Shown here: in pieces, positions 10,401 to 23,000 of the stretch
Numbering within the stretch: the first letter of the stretch is position 1
Layout: each line of letters begins with the position of its first letter
Notes under the pieces: model-generated
What the model saw: the letters and a program-made list of their open reading frames with translations, nothing else
The model's database searches: none
Told to the model about the DNA's origin: nothing
Source of the DNA: Megalobrama amblycephala
Lineage: Eukaryota; Chordata; Actinopteri; Cypriniformes; Xenocyprididae
NCBI RefSeq assembly: GCF_018812025.1
Contig: NC_063054.1
Location: 33,669,396-33,733,395 of the forward strand
Reading direction: 5' to 3'
DNA: 64,000 nucleotides
Made by a program: the position numbers and the translations under genes

Positions 10401-13400
10401 TTGTGTTCCGAAGATTAACGAAGGTCTTACTGGTGTGGAACGGCATGAGGGTAAGTAATAAATGACAGAATTTTCATTTTTGGGTGAACTAACCCTTTAA
10501 TATTTATGACACAGACAACAGCAGGAATATTAGGCTGCTGTCACTTTAAGACCGAATGCATATACTGACACATATCCGGTTTCTTTCTCAACTGTTCACT
10601 TATGACATAACCGAGAGAATACTTGCAGAGACGGGTAATTCTTACATAATTTTGTGTGTATCAGTGATGCGCGGGTCAATGTATAAACAACCCGCACCCG
10701 ACCGACGTTTTCAACTAACCCGCCCGCAACTCGGACCGAAAAAAAAAAAGGAAAATATTGTACCCGACCCCGCTTCCTGACCCACATTTTTTTAAAAGTA
10801 GTAAATGCTCATTGTAGCGTCATTGGGCCATAGACGCCCCCTCCCATACGCCCCCCATCAGCCTCCCTGGCCAATAATATCCATTAATCCAGCCTGTGGA
10901 GGAGAGAAATGTTTCAGGACCTGACGTGGTGCGCTCAGAGGTGCAGCGGCGAGAGCAGGCAGTTCTTGAGGCGGCCCATCATTTTCCATTTCAGCTGTCT
11001 AGATGCATATTATTGATGAATGCGATGTTTATGTTTCGACCCTGCTTGAAGAATTAATCAGCAGGTCAACTGAGAGAAGGCCCTCTTTTGGAAAAGTGTG
11101 AAAGCCCTTAGGAGCGCAAACTGTTCTTTTTCTGAATGTTGTATGATATAGCCTAGTGTTATGTAATAAAGGCTTGATTTATTCATTTATTTCGTTTCAT
11201 TTTCTTAACAATTAAGATGCTGCATGTGTTTATCCAGTCTAATCGAAGTGTGCGTCTCTCCCCCGACTTTCCCAACAAAAATCCCGCCCCCTCTCAGAAA
11301 ATACATAAAACTGACATTACTGAGCTATATGCGTTTAAAAGTAGCCTATTAAAATGGTACAATGGCATTGCTCAGTTCAACGTGTTGGGAAATCGGGCAT
11401 TTTGTCCCGCGTCAGCATTTATTCAAAAGTTAATAACGCTCAACATTCAAATGGTAAATAAGGATTTCCCACTTGTATTAGCAGGCTTAGGCTATTTCGC
11501 CACGTGAATGCCCAATTGAAGCTCTCACAAACACAAAATGCAGTGATAGAATATGTTAATTAAGTAGCCTATTTATTAACGCATTTTAGACGAACAAAAA
11601 CAGGTAGGCTAAGCCAAAGACTGAGGCTACAATATCCATAAATAAATGTTCACAAATACCCATGAAAGTAAAACTGAAACCTTTAGTAAGTAAAACCGAA
11701 AATTACAAAGGTTTAATTGGCATCTTTATTTCAAACGACCCGACCGACCGCGACCCGAATATCATTAAAAATATTTTTGGATGACTCGTAACCGCGGGTG
11801 ACCGCAGGCACCCGCTCATTTTGGATCAACCCGCGCATCATTGGTGTGTATGTGTCTTTTTAAGAGCAAGTAAACGCAAAAGAGGAATCAATTCGGTGTT
11901 CGAGCACCTCTCTCTGTGTGTGCGGCTGTGCGCACAAATAACAGCGCGCGAGTCCCGATTTTCGCCTCTTCTTCCTCGTTTAAATGTGTGAAATGGCAAG
12001 AAAAAAAACGTCCAAATGATAAACTTTTACTCTATGATGGTAAACTGAGCAGTTAATCCACGAATCCCATGCGCATGGGCCGTACGGCTACGATTCGTTG
12101 CACCCCTAATGATTAATGAACACCCTTATCATCATGATTGCTATCTTACCAGAGATGAAGAAAAATCATACTCCAATTAAGTAAACATGTCCCTGTTCCC
12201 AAAAATGTTGGTACTCAAAAGCACGTTTTCTGCTGCGCAACGTTTATTTTTTACCACGCATGCGCACTCGTCATGTGCACCGCTGATTATAGCATTGCCA
12301 AGCTTACCGTCTCATTCTAAGCAATATACTAATTCAATACTAACTTCTTCAATGAAATTATCGGAAATTATTAGACAAATAAAAGCTTTGAACTTCACAC
12401 TGCAAACAATCCTTTTGATTGGGAGAGGCATTTTCAATCCAAGATGTAACCAATACACCTCTATGCAATCTGCTCCATTTGCCCCATAAGAAATACAATC
12501 TCTAATAGATTTTGTTTGTCATCTGTCTCAGGTTTACAGCAACATTGATGTTACTACTGTACTGTTTTGGCAACGGAACAGTTCAGAACAGGAAAGACCA
12601 CGGTAATTCAACAGTGATTTTCTGCAAGGGTTGAATCAGTGGCTAGAATTCAGCTGAGAAACATAATGTTACACTGCACACACATAGCTAAATTAGCCTA
12701 CAACTCTGTTCCAAAACCTAGTGAGCTGCTCAAAGCATTTTAAGGCATGAATCACATATCAGACAGCCACAAGATTATGCTGCCTTCTAAAATACATAAT
12801 TTTCACCTACATCTAAGGCAGCAGCCCATTCAATACATGTATAAAAAAAAGACGGCATTAACAAACATTATGCTTAATGGAGATTTGCATAGTTAGCTTA
12901 GCATGTTAACATCATACTCTAGAATGTTGCCTGGGAAGGCAATTGCCTATGTAGGCAGTAAACAGCAAGGCAGCTCACTAAGTTTTGGAACATCTTCGTG
13001 TAACCTGTAACTTAGCACACACACAATAAGATGAATGAATCATAGACTGCCATCATATGATATCAAGTAGTACAATCAGAACACTTGTAAAAAGCTGGCA
13101 AGCAATTGCTAGCTAAACGGGTTAGTCAAATAGAATTGCAAGTGTTGTTGCAATGTAAGCATTCTCTATTATTGAGCTTAAATTAGTCACTGTTAGATCA
13201 AATCAGATATGTTTGTACTAAGTATGTCTTCAAAATCTAAAGTAAAGCAGTTAGCATAATCTGCTGGCTCTTACGTTTTAGGGAACATGTTTTCTGGTCT
13301 TCGTTCAAAATATAGCCCTTCCGACACTTGCAGTAAAAGGAGGAGCCACTGCTGACACATATGTGCTCACAGTCATGTCCCATGGCACAGGGGTCCATAC

Positions 13401-16400
13401 CTGGAACAAGCTTTCATTACTCGACTGGAGTGATGAGGCCACTCTAGCAAGAGTAAGTTCATGGGCTAGCAACTGCCTGGATTTCGTTACATCTAAATTA
13501 TATTTTAGGGGGGGGAAAAAAGATTGTTCAAAATATCTGTAAAGCCCCTTAAAGACACACTAGAAACTTTATGGGACTTTTATTGGCTCTAAAATTATTT
13601 AGCAAATTTGAAGCCCTTAGTTTGCATAGCATTTAGCATTTATATCAATATGTTATGATGACTAGCTGATAGCTGCACTGAGCAAATTGTTTGTACACTT
13701 TGAAGGCGTAACTAGCAAGCACTTTTCTAGCGCAGCACTTGATTGAGCAATTTTATTGTCCAAAAGATCGACTCTCGTCCTGTAAAAGACAAACAATTTT
13801 TATTATCCACAACAGTCAGTCAAATATTCAAAGCTCTCAATTATCTGCGGTTTCTATGAAAAACATACTTGAAGTACACTAGTCTAACAACAATTGTGAA
13901 AAGACATTGACAATATTAAATTTGAAAAGCATTCCATTCAAAGACCTTCATTCCACAAAAATTGGATGCAAAGCACATATATTAGCTGATTCAAAGCATT
14001 CAAATGAGCCAAACGTAAAAGAATGCTTCTTTGAATGATCGGTGGACTTTATCAGCACTCACATACTGAAGAAATATTTCCTTCAGAATGTGTTGCGGTC
14101 CGACGATTCAAACTTCTGGAAAACACAATAATGCCAAATGATCACAATGTATGTTGAATTGTTTTCATGTCTGATGAAAATTACTTTTTTAAATTTGGTG
14201 TTCAGACCAAACTGGTTTCCAGAGAATGAATCATCACCCACTCCCAAGGATTGAGATCCTATATCCTATAAAAAGGAAAGACATAGAGCCCCATCTCCCC
14301 TTTTTTTTGCATTAACCCTACCGCACAATGTCTCCCGAAACTTCGAGGTGAGCTTCTCGATAACACCGTAGGTCTCCACATAGAACACATGGTCCTCAAG
14401 TGGATTGCTGGCCATGAGCTTCAGTGACCGCATGTCAGCCCTGTCCACTCCAACGGCGTAAATCTCAATCCCTGACGCCCGTGCTGCAGCCGACACCTCC
14501 TCGACTTGGTCTTGAGGACGTCCGTCGGTGACAATGATGGCAACCTTTGAGATGTTCTTCGATTTAGGCCTCGCACCTGACTTTTCAGTAAAGGCTTCAT
14601 CCATGGCTTTCTTGATGGCCATACCAGTCATGGTTCCTGCTGCCAAGGGTTCGATGCGGTTGATTGCTTGCTTTATAGAGTCTTTCGTAAGATGGTTTTT
14701 CAGCAGGAACTCGATTTTGACCGTGCTGGCGTAGTTCACCACTGCGACACGTGTGGCATCGGGGCCAACATCAAGAGTGTCCACCATGTCAGCCAGGAAG
14801 ATCTTGACCTTCTCGAACTCACCTGGACGCACGCTACGTGAGCTGTCAATGATGAAGACCAGGTCCAACGGACGGCTCCTACACTGTGAATCTGTTGCTG
14901 AGAGGTTCAGTAGAAATTAAGCACTTTAGAAGTTGTGTTACTCAATGTCTATATGATATAATGAAAACTGGTGTTTTAGTCCATTAAAGGATTAGTAAAA
15001 CAACCGGATTTAGAGTTGATGGTATATGGTTTGACCCAGTGCAATGGTAAAAGTGAGTAAAGCATATACTTGGCATGTAAACAAAAGGATTAGTTAGATT
15101 AGATTAGATTAGATTAGATTAGTCAGTTAACTGATATTGAGTGTGGTCGCTTTTAAAATTACTTCTAAAACAAATACCATTGGACCTCGGCAAAATGACA
15201 TACTTCAACACACTGGAATACTAGAATGCTTCTGGAATATGAAAGGTCACATTTACTGATCTGTAAGGTGCCCTACAACAGGAATAATAAAGGAATAAGG
15301 AACACATAATTGGGCCCTTAAAGGAATAGTTTACCCAAAAATAAAAATTTTCCCATGATTTACTTACCCTCAAGCCCAGATCCCTGGTGTATATGACTAT
15401 CTTTGTTCAGATGAAATTAGAAGTCTAAAACAAGAAATCTTTGATATAAGAGAAGAAGAGCTTGAGTTTGTTGCCCATTTGTTTGAACCGCGAGAGACAT
15501 CTAAGCTTACGCTACTCCTACAACCTACGTCATACATCGCGTCAGAAGTTACTCTTTTGACGCAAGTTGACTTGCGTTGGCCGTCTGCCGAAAGTTAGTT
15601 ACTTTAGTCTATAAAGTTTTTAATATGGATATTTTTCTTACAAAAACCAATCGCTTTGCTTCAGAAGGCCTTTATTAACCCCCTGGAGATTACTATTATG
15701 ATGGACTGATGCACTTTTTTGGACTTCAAAATCAGGAGTGCCATTCACTACCATTATAAAGCTTGGAAGAGCCAGGATATTTTTTTAAATACAACTCCAA
15801 TTGTGTTTGTCTGAAAGAAGATGGTCATATACGCCTAGCGTGGCTTGAGGGTGAGTAAATCATGGGGTAATTTTATTTTTCGGTGAACTATGCCTTTAAT
15901 GTCATTTTGCTTCATCCACCTTCGAAACAAAGAAACCTTAAGATCCCTTCTGCTTTTACGTAAAAGGTGTCCAATATTGCTCCTGGGGGGCCACTGTCCT
16001 AGTAGAATTTAGCTCCAATCCTTATTAACACCTGAACGAGCTAATCAAGGTCTATTACAAGGTTGATTACTAAAAACTTCCAGGCAAGCATGTCGGGGCA
16101 GGTTGGATCACAATGGCAGGACATTGTTCCTCCAGGAGCAGGATTGAACACGCCTGCGTGAATAGATGGAGGGTTAAACCAAGCAGTAGAGTATTCATGG
16201 AATTATACCTGTCGACCCTGTGATGGCTATCCTGCCGTGGGTAATAATCCTGCCTGGTGCCTCTGGTAATGATTCTTGTGGGACGGTCTGAAGATGTGCC
16301 TCTTTTGTCAGATTGGATGTTGACAGAGATTGGGATGAGATCTTTTGATAATATGGCCCTGATCTATGAGTGGGCAATGGCACAGGCTGGGGTGAATGGC

Positions 16401-18141
16401 TTTGGGGATTGGTCTCTGGTGTCAGGGTGGATGTTGACAGGGATTCAGGGAAGGCACTTTGGGCATACGACTCTAGTGTGACAGTAGACTTTAATGCTGA
16501 TTGGGGTGGGATTCTTTGAGGATATGGCTCTTGAGTATAGGTGAACTTTGGCAAGGGTTGGGATAAAGTGCTCTGGGAGTATGTCTCTGGTGTAAGGGTG
16601 GATGTTGGCAGGGATTCGAAGAAGGTACTTTGAGGATATGCCTCTGGTGTCATGGTAGTGGTTGGAAGGGATTGGGGTGAAATGCCTTGTGAATATTGTT
16701 CTTGTGGCAGTTTTAACAAGGACTGTGGCATGGATTTCTGAGGCAGGGAGAGATTTAAAGATTGCGAGGCTGCGAAATCCGAGGAATGTGTCATTGATGG
16801 CTTTGATGGGTGAAAACCTGTCTCAGGAGCAACTGTCGAAAAGGTTGGCTGGTTATTTGATTGAACCACAGATTTTTCTGGACCTGAATACAGTTTTTGT
16901 GGAACAACAAGTGGTTGATTTGACACCATCACTGACACGCCTGTCCTTTCCCCTGATTCTCCTGTAACTACAACTGTTTGTTCTGGATCTTGAACTTTTC
17001 GACAAACTACTGGTGCCCATACACCTTTCAGCTGCTTGTGTGCCACAGGTGGAGATTGGTCTTTATTTGTATTATGAACCTTTGTGGTTGGTATGTCTTT
17101 AAGCCAGTCATTAACTTTGAGCTGAGAAGAAGCTGAGGGTCCTGGATAAGCTACTGGGATAAGATGGGGCAAAATCCTCCTCCTCTGTTTGTGAGGGTGA
17201 TCAGGTCCATCTAACCAGTATTTAGTCCTGTATACTACGGACCATCAGAAAGTTGAAGAGGAAGAGGAAATTAGGCAATCAGTCAAACAAATACAATTGG
17301 CATTGTTTGCAATACATGCCCCGATTCCTCATTGTTAAACTTTTTAAAAATACATGCCACTTAGATATCCCACAAATGCTTTTTTTTTTCTTCATAGAAT
17401 TCATACACAAGGGATAGTTTGCACAAAAAATATTCTGTCATCATTTACTCATGTGCTTCTAAACCTGTATGTATTTCTTTCTTCTGTGGAACATAAAAAT
17501 AAGATTTTGTCTGAAGAATGTTGGGGTCTGAACAACATCGGACCCCACCGACTTTTATTGTTTAGACAAAAGAACAGCGAGACATTTTTCAGTATATTTT
17601 CTCGTGTTCCACAGATGAAACAAAGTCATACAGGTTGAGTAAATGTAGACAGTTTTTATTTTTTGGGTGAACTAGCCCTTCTAAGCTTAATCGTGGATGT
17701 ATTTTATTTTCACATATTCTATTATAAATGCACTAAACATATTTCTAACATTGTGCATTTCACTATAAATTACCGGTACATTGTATTCATATTACTGTTA
17801 CATCATGCACAAAGTCAGCAAATAATTTTTGTAATGCATCAAGTAAAATAATGAAACCATAATTGTTCCATTGCAGTGATGCAGTTGAAGATACAATGCA
17901 AACACTGAAAATGTAAATAATACACAATTACTTAGTCAACATGCCAGTTGGAACTAACATATAGGAATAAGTTCAGAAACCTACCTGCTGGGCTCAGTGT
18001 CCGGTGTGGAAGTGCATGATTTCTTCTTTGTGCGTAACTTTGGGCCAAAACGTAGGATGGATTGTTAAGGTCATAGGATTCACAGAGATCCACCAGCAGA
18101 AGAGAGAAGCAATATACCAAACTCCCAATGAAGGACTTCAT
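7445..18141 (-). CDS. matn3: Matrilin-3 (cartilage extracellular matrix adaptor)
   Basis: Secreted oligomeric matrix protein, modelled at 850 residues. Exons: 17985-18141, 16209-17234, 14322-14891, 13275-13400, 9136-9375, 8746-8898, 8410-8535, 7642-7740 and 7445-7500 (2553 nt). Exon 1 encodes a signal peptide ([20 protein letters not shown]). Residues 53-394 are Ser/Thr/Pro/Gln-rich with 19-residue repeats. Residues about 398-583 form one vWA domain with the MIDAS motif DSSRS, the GTMTG threonine and TDGRPQD. Four EGF domains follow (about 585-799), then a Cys-x-Cys pair and a coiled coil to the C-terminus. One vWA plus four EGFs is the MATN3 arrangement; human MATN3 lacks the repeat region. 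Every internal junction up to the coil is phase 1. The final intron has AT-AC ends. Fish have matn3a and matn3b; the repeat exon suggests the a copy, but this is not certain. Confidence 0.96.
7501..7641 (-). other. matn3: U12-type AT-AC intron in the matrilin-3 coiled coil
   Basis: On the minus strand the intron opens with ATATCCTTT, the canonical U12 5' site, and ends TTATAC. A CCTTAAC branch motif lies about 12 nt before the end (7512-7519). No GT donor restores the frame, whereas AT-AC splicing joins LNAK to [13 protein letters not shown] in a continuous heptad pattern. The equivalent intron of matrilin-1 was one of the first AT-AC introns described. Confidence 0.92.
8746..9375 (-). other. 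matn3: Matrilin-3 EGF2 and EGF3 exons with charged linker tails
   Basis: Exon 9136-9375 (EGF2) is 240 nt, about twice the other EGF exons. After the sixth cysteine it carries a linker with the repeated RNRKNGGD unit. Exon 8746-8898 (EGF3) ends with an (Asp-Gly)n linker. Standard EGF exons here (8410-8535 and 13275-13400) are 126 nt with no linker. These hydrophilic inserts would lengthen the arm between vWA head and coiled coil. Confidence 0.85.
9705..10500. mobile_element. Fold-back element, about 800 bp, TTAA-type ends
   Basis: Begins TTAAGGGTTAGTTCACCC and ends with the inverse GGGTGAACTAACCCTTTAA. The arms pair over almost the full length (for example CATTTATTACTTACCCTCATG against its complement near 10450). 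This is an abundant cyprinid repeat type, with further family members in this window at 28156-28752, 15318-15899 and 17411-17680. Confidence 0.85.
10662..11843. mobile_element. hAT element with perfect 8-bp TSD
   Basis: Left end CAGTGATGCGCGGGT, right end ACCCGCGCATCATTG. Flanked by GTGTGTAT at 10654-10661 and 11844-11851. The 1182-bp interior has only short broken frames, so it is non-autonomous or decayed. Confidence 0.92.
14322..14891 (-). other. matn3: Matrilin-3 vWA domain exon
   Basis: A single 570-nt phase 1/1 exon encodes the whole von Willebrand A domain, which binds matrix ligands through a divalent metal. The metal site residues DxSxS, Thr and Asp are all intact, so the domain should be functional. 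It begins with [10 protein letters not shown] and ends with the closing cysteine of RETLC. Confidence 0.96.
15094..15122 (+). repeat. (TTAGA)n microsatellite
   Basis: Nearly six tandem pentamers in the matn3 intron upstream of the vWA exon. Confidence 0.9.
15318..15899. mobile_element. Fold-back element
   Basis: Starts TTAAAGGAATAGTTTACCC and ends with the inverted CGGTGAACTATGCCTTTAA. The inner arms pair GATGGTCATATACGCC with its partner near 15390. Lies in matn3 intron 2. Confidence 0.8.
15974..16156. repeat. Dispersed fold-back repeat
   Basis: Reads CTCCTGGGGGGCCACTGTCC on the left and GGACATTGTTCCTCCAGGAG on the right, which are inverted and mismatched, with an AGCTAATCAAGGTCT core. A common fish interspersed repeat, recognised by eye. 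Confidence 0.6.
16209..17234 (-). other. matn3: Matrilin-3 Ser/Thr/Pro-rich repeat exon
   Basis: A 1026-nt phase 1/1 exon (342 codons) between the signal exon and the vWA exon. Its acceptor is ccgtag at 17235-17240; other nearby AGs give stops. Seven imperfect 19-residue units (57 bp) occupy about 16276-16674, each of the form [19 protein letters not shown]. The many Ser/Thr beside Pro predict dense O-glycosylation, that is, a mucin-like stalk. There are no cysteines apart from one near the N-terminal side. Confidence 0.9.
17411..17680. mobile_element. Short fold-back element of the GGGATAGTTCACC type
   Basis: Left GGGATAGTTTGCAC, right GGGTGAACTAGCCCTT. The arms contain the inverted pair TTCTGTGGAACA / TGTTCCACAGA. 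Lies in matn3 intron 1. Confidence 0.7.
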
Positions 18142-18181
18142 TGTTTCTGCGTTCTTCTTAAGTCTGCTTCAGGTTTGTGTG

Positions 18182-18187
18182 TATATA
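18182..18187 (-). promoter_or_regulatory. matn3: TATA-like box for matn3
   Basis: TATATA on the minus strand, 41-46 bp before the ATG at 18141. Used at the usual spacing, it would place the start site around 18155 and give a very short leader. An inverted CCAAT lies at 18265-18269. Inferred from position only. Confidence 0.35.
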
Positions 18188-18347
18188 ACTGACACCAGTA
18201 TGCTTCTGACAGCATCCTGGACTGCACATTTAAAGGGTTGAGAAAAAACGTGTCAGATTTTTGTCCAATCCAAATAAAGGAGGGGGAGCCCATAAATCCC
18301 CTCCTCTCTAATACCATGTACAGCACGAAATAAACATGAATGAACAT

Positions 18348-19037
18348 CTGAAGGTATGTTAAAAGACAGAGTACAACTTACTGAAATCAGTATCCTGTCT
18401 TGTGTAATCACTCGATCAGTATTTCTACCTCGGAAAAATGTCAGTATAACAGCTTGTAAACAATATCACGTAACGACAACTTTAACTCAGGAAAACCATA
18501 TTAAGTGACCATAAACTCGTTAGTCAGCTAGAAAAATAAACTCTAGACAGGAACATTTTGCTAAATTTGTGCACCATATTCATTATAATTTTAAATGTTC
18601 TTAAATATTTAATGCATGTTTGAATAAATCGGTAATTTTTATGACAGCCACCATTTAAATGTTATATATATATATATATATTAAACAAATTGGAGTAGAA
18701 ATATTATGTAATTGTAAAGTTTCTATTATAACTTATAAAAACTTCCTTGAGTGTAATTTAAGTGTTTGTATACAAATGAGTTAATTTTAATCTTCAGTAT
18801 TATAGTAATCTAGTACCAACTGACTCCCATGTAGTTTACAGCATTAGTTGATAAAATTTTTTTCTTAAAGAAAATTCATCATTTACTGTACCTGATATAT
18901 ATACAAAATAATTGATATCAAATTGAAATCGAATCAAGAAATTTGTATCAATACCCAGCCCTACTGAATAATACTAATGAACCAAATGTTCATTGTGGCA
19001 AAAAAAAGTCTGATGGCAGATTCAATGTTTTAAAATG
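18348..19037. other. matn3-laptm4a intergenic interval
   Basis: AT-rich sequence with a short (TA)n run at 18661-18681. No gene or element was recognised. Confidence 0.6.
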
Positions 19038-19043
19038 TTTATT
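19038..19043 (-). terminator. laptm4a: Candidate polyadenylation signal for laptm4a
   Basis: AATAAA on the minus strand about 1.05 kb past the laptm4a stop, giving a long 3' UTR. The UTR contains a (CA)n run at 19280-19319. Confidence 0.5.
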
Positions 19044-19279
19044 GAAGTAATTAGATTACAGAACATATACAAGAAAAGAAACAGACCACAAAATAAAATA
19101 ACATGCATCCACTGATTTATACAGCTATAGCAGTTTCCTTTTTTAACTCTATATCATTGTCAATCATGTGAGGAAAGTTTCCTCTTGTGTGTTATCCAGA
19201 ATTTCCCAGCAGTTACAATGACAACAGATCACTGTGACAGCTGCTAACATGATGGTGCACAATGGTTCAATGGATGGAA

Positions 19280-19319
19280 AACACACACACACACACACAC
19301 GCACACGCACACACACACT
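19280..19319 (+). repeat. (CA)n microsatellite
   Basis: Tandem CA with a few G interruptions inside the likely laptm4a 3' UTR. Confidence 0.95.
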
Positions 19320-20089
19320 AATTATTTAAAGATAAAAAGTGCTTTGAGCTCTTTTGCTTTTGAAAGGATGAAAGTCCTACGTCCACTAATAAAGTACACA
19401 ATGGAAAAAAATATATATTTTAACCATCACACTGGATTGTCTAAACATATTTTTAATCTAGCAAAACAGATTTATTAGCCAAGGGTGGTGATTTTTAATG
19501 CAAGTGCCCTGTCAAGTTGTAGGGCAATGTTGATTTTCACAATACATCCTCTAGTAAGACATCAGGAACAAAATATAGCATTGAAAAGCATGGAAAAATA
19601 AACATCTCAAGATGGCAGGTAAAGTGAAAGCTTTCATTGGTAAAAACACCACACGGCAGATTATCTGCTCCATCTCAGAATCATTTCATTAGTAATTGAC
19701 TATGAATTAACTATATAATTCTTTCGTAAGCACAATTTATTGCAGAGCCCGAGTCATGATGTCCACAAAAGAGAATGGCATTTCATATCTCAGATACAAC
19801 ACTAAGTAATTAAAAATAAATCCTGCCACAACCGATCTCTTCCCCAACACCGTACCGCTTCAACTGTTTTCTTATAGTTTTACAAAAATAGATCTGCAGT
19901 GACGAGCTGTTACGAGAGTCATGCCAAAGAAATAGTCATGGGTAAGTCTATGCGAATATGTAAGCTGCTGATGTGATGAGTGGATGCTGGGAATCTAAAT
20001 GCCCTCCATGTGTTGGAATGGAAGGCAGGATCGAAAGGCAAAGATGGGTGTCTGCACTGGCTTTTACTGACGAAACCAGTCGGGGGAAT

Positions 20090-23000
20090 TCAAGCTGGCA
20101 TGTAAGGAGGAGGTGGCTCCTTCGCTGGCATAGTCATGGCCATTTCATAGGTGGGAAGGATATACTATGATAAAAAGAAGACACCATTAAAATAAAGCCA
20201 GTCATTTACCTGAACAAAACCACACAGCACAGTCCTTTGGTAACAACAAGCAAAAAACGATACAGCTGCCAGTCTGTTAAGAAGTCTAGAAAAAAATAAT
20301 AATAAATTCCTCAAAAGCTCTTTCAGAGGCAAAGAGTGCCATCTACTGTCACAGTGTGTAACGGTGTATTTTAAGGGGCTACATTGTTACTAATGAGAGA
20401 GGTTATTAGGATGCTCTCCTTTTCAGAATAAAAGCCCAGCAAAAAAGAAATCACTACAGAGCAGTATTATTATTAACTTTTAACTAAATTAACTAAATTG
20501 TTTTTGGTCATTTAAATAACTTAAATGAAAATTAAAAATGTTGCCTTGACAGCTAAGTGAAATAAATAAAGTACTAAAATTACTAAACCTAAAACTGAAA
20601 TAAAAATAAATTAAAGCTATATAGAAATTAAAAACTAAAACTAATAAAAATGACAAAAGCACATAACAAAATTAGCTAAATTTGAATTAAAATGAGAACT
20701 AAAAATACATTTAAAAAAAAAGCTAATTCAAAATATTAATAAATGCAGTTTATATACTATATAAATGATTTATATAGCAGATAAATAATACTAAAACACA
20801 GATATTAAAGGTCCTCTAAGCAATGTCACGCGTTTTTAGGCCAAAACATTTTTTGTCACATACAGCAAACATGTCTACATGCCTGTCCCCTGAACACACT
20901 GTAAAAAAACACGGTCTCTGTAGTCGCCACAAGCTCCAAAAATGGCAACAAAAACAAACTGGTGCAGCCTGGACCACAAATCATAATAAACATGCTCCAG
21001 CCAATAACCGACAAGAATGATTTTAAATGCGCGTTCATGACTGTTTCAGGAAACACCGGATGGGAGGCGGAGGGAGGGTCTAGCTAGCCTCTGTTTTGTT
21101 TCGCTTAGAGAACCTTTAAAGTTTTGCATTCAAAAGATATTATTCTAATAGACAAAAACAGCTATAATGTTGTTAATAAAATGGCAAAATTGACAGAATT
21201 ATTAAAAGTGGAATTTGTTTGTGAAGAGGTTTTGACTGCAAAAAGTGGGCATTATATGCTACAATAGAGCAAGGTGTTGAAAAACAAGAAAAAGATGTTT
21301 CAGAGTCAATGACAACCATGTTTTTCTTCAGAATAATGTAAAGAAATATACACAATTAGACCATTATTGTATATACTAAACAACATATTAAAGTAAATAG
21401 AGTAAAGTTTGATCTCCATGTTTTTAGGTGCATATCAAAGTCAACAACAATATGCACTATCCTAAGCACTACATCATTAACAATCTTTATACAGACTTAC
21501 ATGTTTAAATTGTTACATTTAATTTGAGTGTGTGTGTGTGTGTGTGTATATAAGCGCCAAATAAGAGTAAAAATTGCCATTGGTGAGTGAATGAAACTGT
21601 GTTGGCCAGTAACAATTTTTTGAATTCTAACAATGCAATGCTGTGACAACATGAACCTGAATGAACGTGAACTACGCTCTGTACAGTTGAGGGTTTCAGC
21701 CTTTCCAATGTAAATATTCAAGCGCTAGAACACGCAAAAGGGAATTTGTTAATCGCGCGCTGTATGGGAAACATCCGAAGCGCGCAACCTGAAACTTTTT
21801 GCGCTTTGCACTTGATGCCTTTCTGCGCTTCACTGGACAAATTCACTCAAAATGATGTACAAAAAAAAAAAAAACCCCGCCTCAGCAAGTGTCCTAATAA
21901 ACATGGTTGTGTCTTAAATAAACGCAAACACAAAACGCATGATCTGTGTGCGCATTTGGTCTTAAAGTGACAGCATCCTAATAATCCTGCTACTGTCTGC
22001 ATTTGTAATGTTAACCAAACAAAGGACAATCTAAAATTTTGGTGTAACCACTTCCTGTTTTTGTGTCATGGCTGGTAAAAAATATTTTTGGCTGGTAAAT
22101 TTTCTTAAGTCAGTTTCTTAAGCAGGTGTGGCAAAAAATGTGTTAACTAAGTTAACTTTACATTGTTTTGTATGTGTTATAATTTATATTGTGCTGCTTT
22201 AATATGTGAATTACCCCTTTGAGGGATCAATAAAGTGCATCTAATCTACAATCATCTGCTAAACTTAAAGTAGGTTCAGACTGAGAACCGTGTTAAGATG
22301 GACATACCTGAGGTGGGGTCTCAAAAGCAGGATAAACGGCAATCTCTGGAGTGTTCCTGTTGTTTATGTACTTATAGCAGTTCCACACACAGTTGATCAA
22401 ATAGGCCTGAAAAAACAAAACACATTAGTAGTCTCTGTAATCTGGATCTTATAAATAAAATATGTACGATTCAGTGTTGGAAACATCAGGTGAGGAACAG
22501 ATATCTACCTTGAGGATGATGAGAAAGGCAAAGAAGATCAGCACAAACAGCAGGAGACAGCTGGAGTCCAGAGAGAGCAGGTTGTCTTTGTAGGGGAAGT
22601 CCGGCTAAAAGAGAAAGAGATTTTAGGTTAAACATTTTTAAATTAACTTCTAGTGTCAGAGGCTCGCGAGAGACAGGGCAGTAGAGGGCGGACTGACCAG
22701 CTGGTCCAGGTAGTCCTTGATTCTGGGCAGGTACGTGAGGGAGCTGATGGCCACCAGGCAGCTCAGTGCAAAGTCAAACAGCTGGTAGCAAAAGAACGGG
22801 ATGAGCCAGCCATCACGATTCTGTGAGAGAGGAGAAAATAACAGTCAAGGTGGGCTTTTTTTCCTCTTACATTTTTAGACTGTTTCTCACCAATTTAATG
22901 CTGATGCAAACCTGTAAAACTCCAGGGAATAATGAATCATCCAGTTTTGAGCGAATAAAAGGAGCTGTGCTGAATAACTAAGTTCTGAGAATGCCTAATA

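Larger units (their letters stand above)
9522..12108. mobile_element. Candidate large hAT-like element carrying nested insertions
   Basis: The left end CAGGGGTGCACG and right end CGTTGCACCCCTA are inverted. The interval fills most of the matn3 intron between EGF1 and EGF2 and encloses the fold-back at 9705-10500 and the hAT at 10662-11843. No exact 8-bp duplication was found, so the boundaries are tentative. Confidence 0.5.

Noticed and set aside
14528..14734. Plus-strand 68-codon frame
   Set aside because: Antisense shadow of the matrilin-3 vWA exon.
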